Origin: CAYUYV01 sp050331455
GTDB lineage: Bacteria > Pseudomonadota > Alphaproteobacteria > JAJFIK01
DNA length: 24,117 nt
Direction of reading: 5' to 3'
NCBI GenBank assembly: GCA_050331455.1
Contig: JBHJGV010000085.1
Location: 1-24,117 of the forward strand
Below, piece by piece: positions 21,500 to 24,117 of this stretch (position 1 is the stretch's first letter; each line of letters starts with the position of its first letter). Both the position numbers and the translations under genes were made by a program. The notes under the pieces are model-generated. The model searched no databases and was not told where the DNA came from. It worked only from the letters and a program-made list of their open reading frames with translations.

Positions 21500-23107
21500 T
21501 CACACCGGAGACCCGCGCTCGCCACCAAGGCCCAGGGTGCGACAGGCCTCACGAACGACATGGGCACGGGCGGGCCCGCTATCGAGGCGGATCCAGTCGA
21601 TTGCGCCGAGATCGAAGCCCAGCTGGCGCTCCAGCACGTCTTCGGTCGCGTCGGACACATCGCCACGCCTTCCTCGGACCCGGGCCGCCATGATCGCCGG
21701 ATCGGCGGACAACCACAGGCCGTGAAATGGCACCCCCAGACGGTCCGCCAGGGCTGCGATCGCCTTGCGCTGATCCGGCCGGGCGAACACGCCGTCGACC
21801 AGGACCGACAGGCCCGCGCCAATGGCCACCGCCGCCTCGTCCGCGAGGACACGATAGACCGCGGCGCTGGCTTCAGGCGTGTAGGCGGCGGCCGGCAGAG
21901 CGTCCCCGAGCGGCGCGCCATGGAGGCGCTTTCGGATCTCATCTGTGCGCAGGATCAACGCGCCGGCCAGACCGCCAAATGCGCCGCCAAGATCCCGGGC
22001 CAGGGTTGATTTGCCGGATCCGGACAGTCCCCCAACGGCGACGATCCGCGGCGGCGGGGGCGCCAGGAGGGTGAGCGCAAGCTCCAGATAGGCCCGCGCC
22101 TGATCCACAACTTCCGTCCGGTGCTCTCCCTCGTCGGCGGGAACCTCATTCAGACGGGCGAGGCAGACATGGCACCGGATCGCAGCCCGCAGGGCGCCGT
22201 AAAACGGCAGTGCACGGACCACCGGCAGGGCCGCCGCCCGGTCGAAGTCGTTCAGGCCCGAGATATAGGCATTGAACACCCGGTTGCCGAAATCGCGGCG
22301 ATCGCGGAACACCAGATCCATCAGCAGGAACGCCATGTCATAGAGCGTATCCTGACAGGCGATCTCGTCGTTGAATTCGATGCAGTCGAACAGCACGGGC
22401 CGGCCGTCCTGCACGACGATATTCGCCAGGTGCAAATCGCCATGGCACCGGCGCACATGGCCGCCTCGCGCCCGCTCCTCCAGCATCGGCCCCAGACTGT
22501 TGAGGCGCGCCTGTGACAGACCCGCGAAGCGCTCCACGGCCTCGGGATCGAGGGGGCGTCCGGCGCCGGCCGCCACATGGCCGGTGATCTTTTCAAGAAC
22601 GCCCGCCACCGCCTCGTGCCAGCCCGCGATGCGGCATCGCTCCGCCTTACGGTGCAGCGCCGCGATGGCCTCGGCGAGGGGCACGGCCAGGGACTCGGAC
22701 GGTTGCTCCAGACCCGGATGGGGCTCCAGACGCCGGGCCAGAAGGTCGTGCTGGTCGAAACGGCGCATTTCCAAAAGCCACTCAAGCGCTTGCCCTTCGC
22801 CGCCGACCGTGAGGCTGCCATCACGGGCTTGGGTCACCGGCACGACGGCACGGTAGAGGTGAGGTGCCGTGCGGCTGTTGAGGCGCAGTTCCTTTTCGAG
22901 CAGGGCATGGCGGTTGTCGGCGCCGAAAAAGTCCAGATAGCCCAGGGCCTTGACCTTTTTCATCTTGAAGGCGCGGTCTGCGACCAAAAAGACCACGGCG
23001 ATGTGGGTCTCAATGGTTTCGACGGGTCCGTCCACACCAAAGGGGCGGCCGGTTTCAAGCGCCTTGCGGATCCGGGCTTGGGTGTCCTGTTCGCTCGTCT
23101 CGGCCAT
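21500..23107 (-). CDS. Two-domain protein: APH-like phosphotransferase plus P-loop kinase
   Basis: A 535-residue protein made of two parts. Residues about 25-335 resemble aminoglycoside-phosphotransferase-like kinases: a lysine-rich A-F-K-M-K-K-V-K, the catalytic loop C-H-G-D-L-H-L-A-N (221-229) and the metal-binding F-D-C-I-E-F-N-D (Asp241). Residues about 352-535 form a P-loop kinase/AAA_33 domain with Walker A G-G-L-S-G-S-G-K-S-T (359-368), D-E-I-R-K-R-L and an R-G-R-R-G-D lid. Such fusions are widespread in proteobacteria and often annotated as bifunctional aminoglycoside phosphotransferase/ATP-binding protein. Their substrate is unknown and resistance should not be assumed. The gene begins 19 bases after the CDF exporter and is probably in its operon. 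Confidence 0.9.
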   Translation of the reverse strand: MAETSEQDTQARIRKALETGRPFGVDGPVETIETHIAVVFLVADRAFKMKKVKALGYLDFFGADNRHALLEKELRLNSRTAPHLYRAVVPVTQARDGSLTVGGEGQALEWLLEMRRFDQHDLLARRLEPHPGLEQPSESLAVPLAEAIAALHRKAERCRIAGWHEAVAGVLEKITGHVAAGAGRPLDPEAVERFAGLSQARLNSLGPMLEERARGGHVRRCHGDLHLANIVVQDGRPVLFDCIEFNDEIACQDTLYDMAFLLMDLVFRDRRDFGNRVFNAYISGLNDFDRAAALPVVRALPFYGALRAAIRCHVCLARLNEVPADEGEHRTEVVDQARAYLELALTLLAPPPPRIVAVGGLSGSGKSTLARDLGGAFGGLAGALILRTDEIRKRLHGAPLGDALPAAAYTPEASAAVYRVLADEAAVAIGAGLSVLVDGVFARPDQRKAIAALADRLGVPFHGLWLSADPAIMAARVRGRRGDVSDATEDVLERQLGFDLGAIDWIRLDSGPARAHVVREACRTLGLGGERGSPV

Positions 23108-23126
23108 GCTGTCTTTTCCCGATCTC

Positions 23127-24023
23127 TCAGGTTCGCACGAGGTCGTTCTCGATGAATTCGCCGACGGGTTCCTGGTGGGCGATCACCTCCGCGCCCGGAA
23201 AGGCCCGCGCGACGACCGTTTCCACCTCGTCGGCCACCCGGTGGGCCTGCCGCAAGGTCAGATCGGGATCAAGCTCCAGGTGAAACTGAATGAACATGTC
23301 GGGCCCTGCCCGCCGGCTGCGCAAATCGTGGACGCCCAGAACGTCCGGATGGGACAGAATAAGCCCCTTGATCCGGGCCCGGTCCGCCTCGTCCATTTCC
23401 CGGTCCATCAGCTGGTCGAAGGTCCGGGTCACGAGCAGCCAAGCCGAAAAAGCCAGGGCCAGGGCGACGGAAAAGCCGAACAGGGGATCCACGAGATCGA
23501 TACCGGGCCGTCCAGCCAGCCAGATCGCCCCCATGGCCCCCAGGGAAATGGCGACATCGGCCCCATAGTTAAGGGCGTCCGCTCCAATGGCCAGGGATCG
23601 GGTCCGGCGGAAAACGGCCATTTCGTAAAGGGCGATGCCGAGGGAAAGGACGGCCGAAAAGCCCAGGACCCCCATGGCAAGACCGGGCTGGTGCACAGGC
23701 TCCGGATGGAAAAGGCGCTCCACGGCTTCGACCGCCAGGAACAAGGCCGCCAAAACGATCAGCAGGCCCCGGACCATTCCCGCAATGGCCTCGGCCTTGC
23801 CGTGCCCGAAGCGGTGATCCTGGTCGGCCGGCTCGATGGCCAGTCGGACAGCCAGAAAAATGACCACCGAAGCCACGAGGTCGAGCATGGAGTCCGTCAG
23901 GGAACTGAGCAGGGCAACCGAGCCGCTGGCGGCATAGGCGAGCGTTTTGAGTGCCACCAGGACGGCGGCAACAATGATCGCAGCCCGGCTGGCCTTGACC
24001 CGCAGATCGGCCAGACCTGGCCC
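23127..24023 (-). CDS. Cation diffusion facilitator (CDF) exporter, 5' incomplete
   Basis: A CDF-family metal/proton antiporter whose N-terminus is lost in the G-rich contig edge. Reading continues upstream of a GTG at 23957 as A-A-I-I-V-A-A-V-L-V, the normal first membrane helix, so that GTG is not the true start. Numbering from that GTG, helix 2 has D-S-M-L-D (Asp22, Asp26), the loop has H-R-F-G-H-G-K-A-E, and helix 5 has N-Y-G-A-D (Asn130, Asp134). A cytoplasmic C-terminal domain follows (D-V-L-G-V-H-D-L-R onward). The metal site is therefore D-D/N-D, while E. coli FieF/YiiP has D-D/H-D, so a metal other than zinc (iron or manganese) is conceivable. The kinase-like gene follows 19 bases downstream. 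Confidence 0.9.
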   Translation of the reverse strand, partial: GPGLADLRVKASRAAIIVAAVLVALKTLAYAASGSVALLSSLTDSMLDLVASVVIFLAVRLAIEPADQDHRFGHGKAEAIAGMVRGLLIVLAALFLAVEAVERLFHPEPVHQPGLAMGVLGFSAVLSLGIALYEMAVFRRTRSLAIGADALNYGADVAISLGAMGAIWLAGRPGIDLVDPLFGFSVALALAFSAWLLVTRTFDQLMDREMDEADRARIKGLILSHPDVLGVHDLRSRRAGPDMFIQFHLELDPDLTLRQAHRVADEVETVVARAFPGAEVIAHQEPVGEFIENDLVRT

Positions 24024-24117
24024 GGGGGGGGGGGGGGGGGGGGGGGCCGGCGGGGGGGGGGCGCGGCGCGCCGGCGCCCCGGGCGCGGCCGGGGCCCCTG
24101 CCCCCCGGCCCCCGCCC
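24024..24117. other. Poly-G/C contig edge, probably artefact
   Basis: An uninterrupted run of 23 G (24024-24046) is followed by further G runs and G/C-only sequence, with a single T, to the end. It interrupts the first helix of the CDF gene, where normal coding sequence is expected. This resembles poly-G read error or low-coverage consensus and not a biological element. Confidence 0.7.

Noticed and set aside
24024..24061. Poly-G stretch as a G-quadruplex or telomere-like element
   Set aside because: It sits at the window edge inside a gene and matches the artefact at the other end, so a sequencing or assembly cause is more likely.

Overview
The window is a GC-rich (roughly two-thirds G+C by eye) chromosomal segment of a Gram-negative bacterium. 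An alphaproteobacterium, perhaps Rhodospirillales-like, is the best guess. The basis is the gene set (DUF1499, DUF4174, DUF898 next to an M48 protease, DUF3299 next to a LolCDE-type ABC pair, a PimC-like acyl-CoA dehydrogenase) and not any marker gene. Coding density is high, there is no gap over 300 bases without a gene, and I see no phage, transposon, CRISPR or toxin-antitoxin gene. Both ends run into G/C homopolymer-like sequence that looks like assembly artefact, so the first and last genes are cut.

Layout. (a) 2-2668, plus strand: a tightly overlapping trio of a DUF3299 protein, an ABC ATPase and an FtsX/MacB-type permease. This is the arrangement known from Zur-regulated zinc loci of Pseudomonas and Vibrio. 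(b) 6986-2713, minus strand: an RND efflux pair (membrane-fusion protein, then inner-membrane transporter), preceded by a control region unusually dense in overlapping dyads. (c) 9648-7164, minus strand: acyl-CoA metabolism, with a crotonase, a small ABM-domain protein and an acyl-CoA dehydrogenase. (d) 9878-13417, plus strand: a methyl-accepting chemotaxis protein and an exported family VIII esterase/beta-lactamase-like hydrolase that ends in a cluster of hairpins. (e) 13566-13642: tRNA-Pro(CGG). (f) 13705-15546, plus strand: an MBL-fold hydrolase and a LysR regulator. (g) 18117-15504, minus strand: a DUF898 membrane protein and an M48 metalloprotease, with a divergent exported DUF4174 protein. 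(h) 21312-18817, minus strand: an acyl-CoA ligase and a DUF1499 membrane protein. (i) 24023-21500, minus strand: a CDF cation exporter and a two-domain phosphotransferase/P-loop kinase.

How the genes may work together. The ligase, acyl-CoA dehydrogenase and crotonase could form successive steps of fatty-acid or acyl-CoA breakdown. The ligase and the ABM/dehydrogenase operon share a 15/21 sequence match upstream, which may reflect common control. The DUF3299/ABC trio and the CDF protein both point to metal homeostasis at the two ends of the window. The DUF898/M48/DUF4174 block looks like an envelope function of unknown role.

Nothing here is an obvious new defence or mobile system. The observations most worth a second look are the nested operator/hairpin region before the RND operon, the shared upstream motif of the acyl-CoA genes, two short tandem-repeat arrays, and transporters and enzymes with substituted key residues (RND proton relay, CDF metal site, crotonase glutamate).
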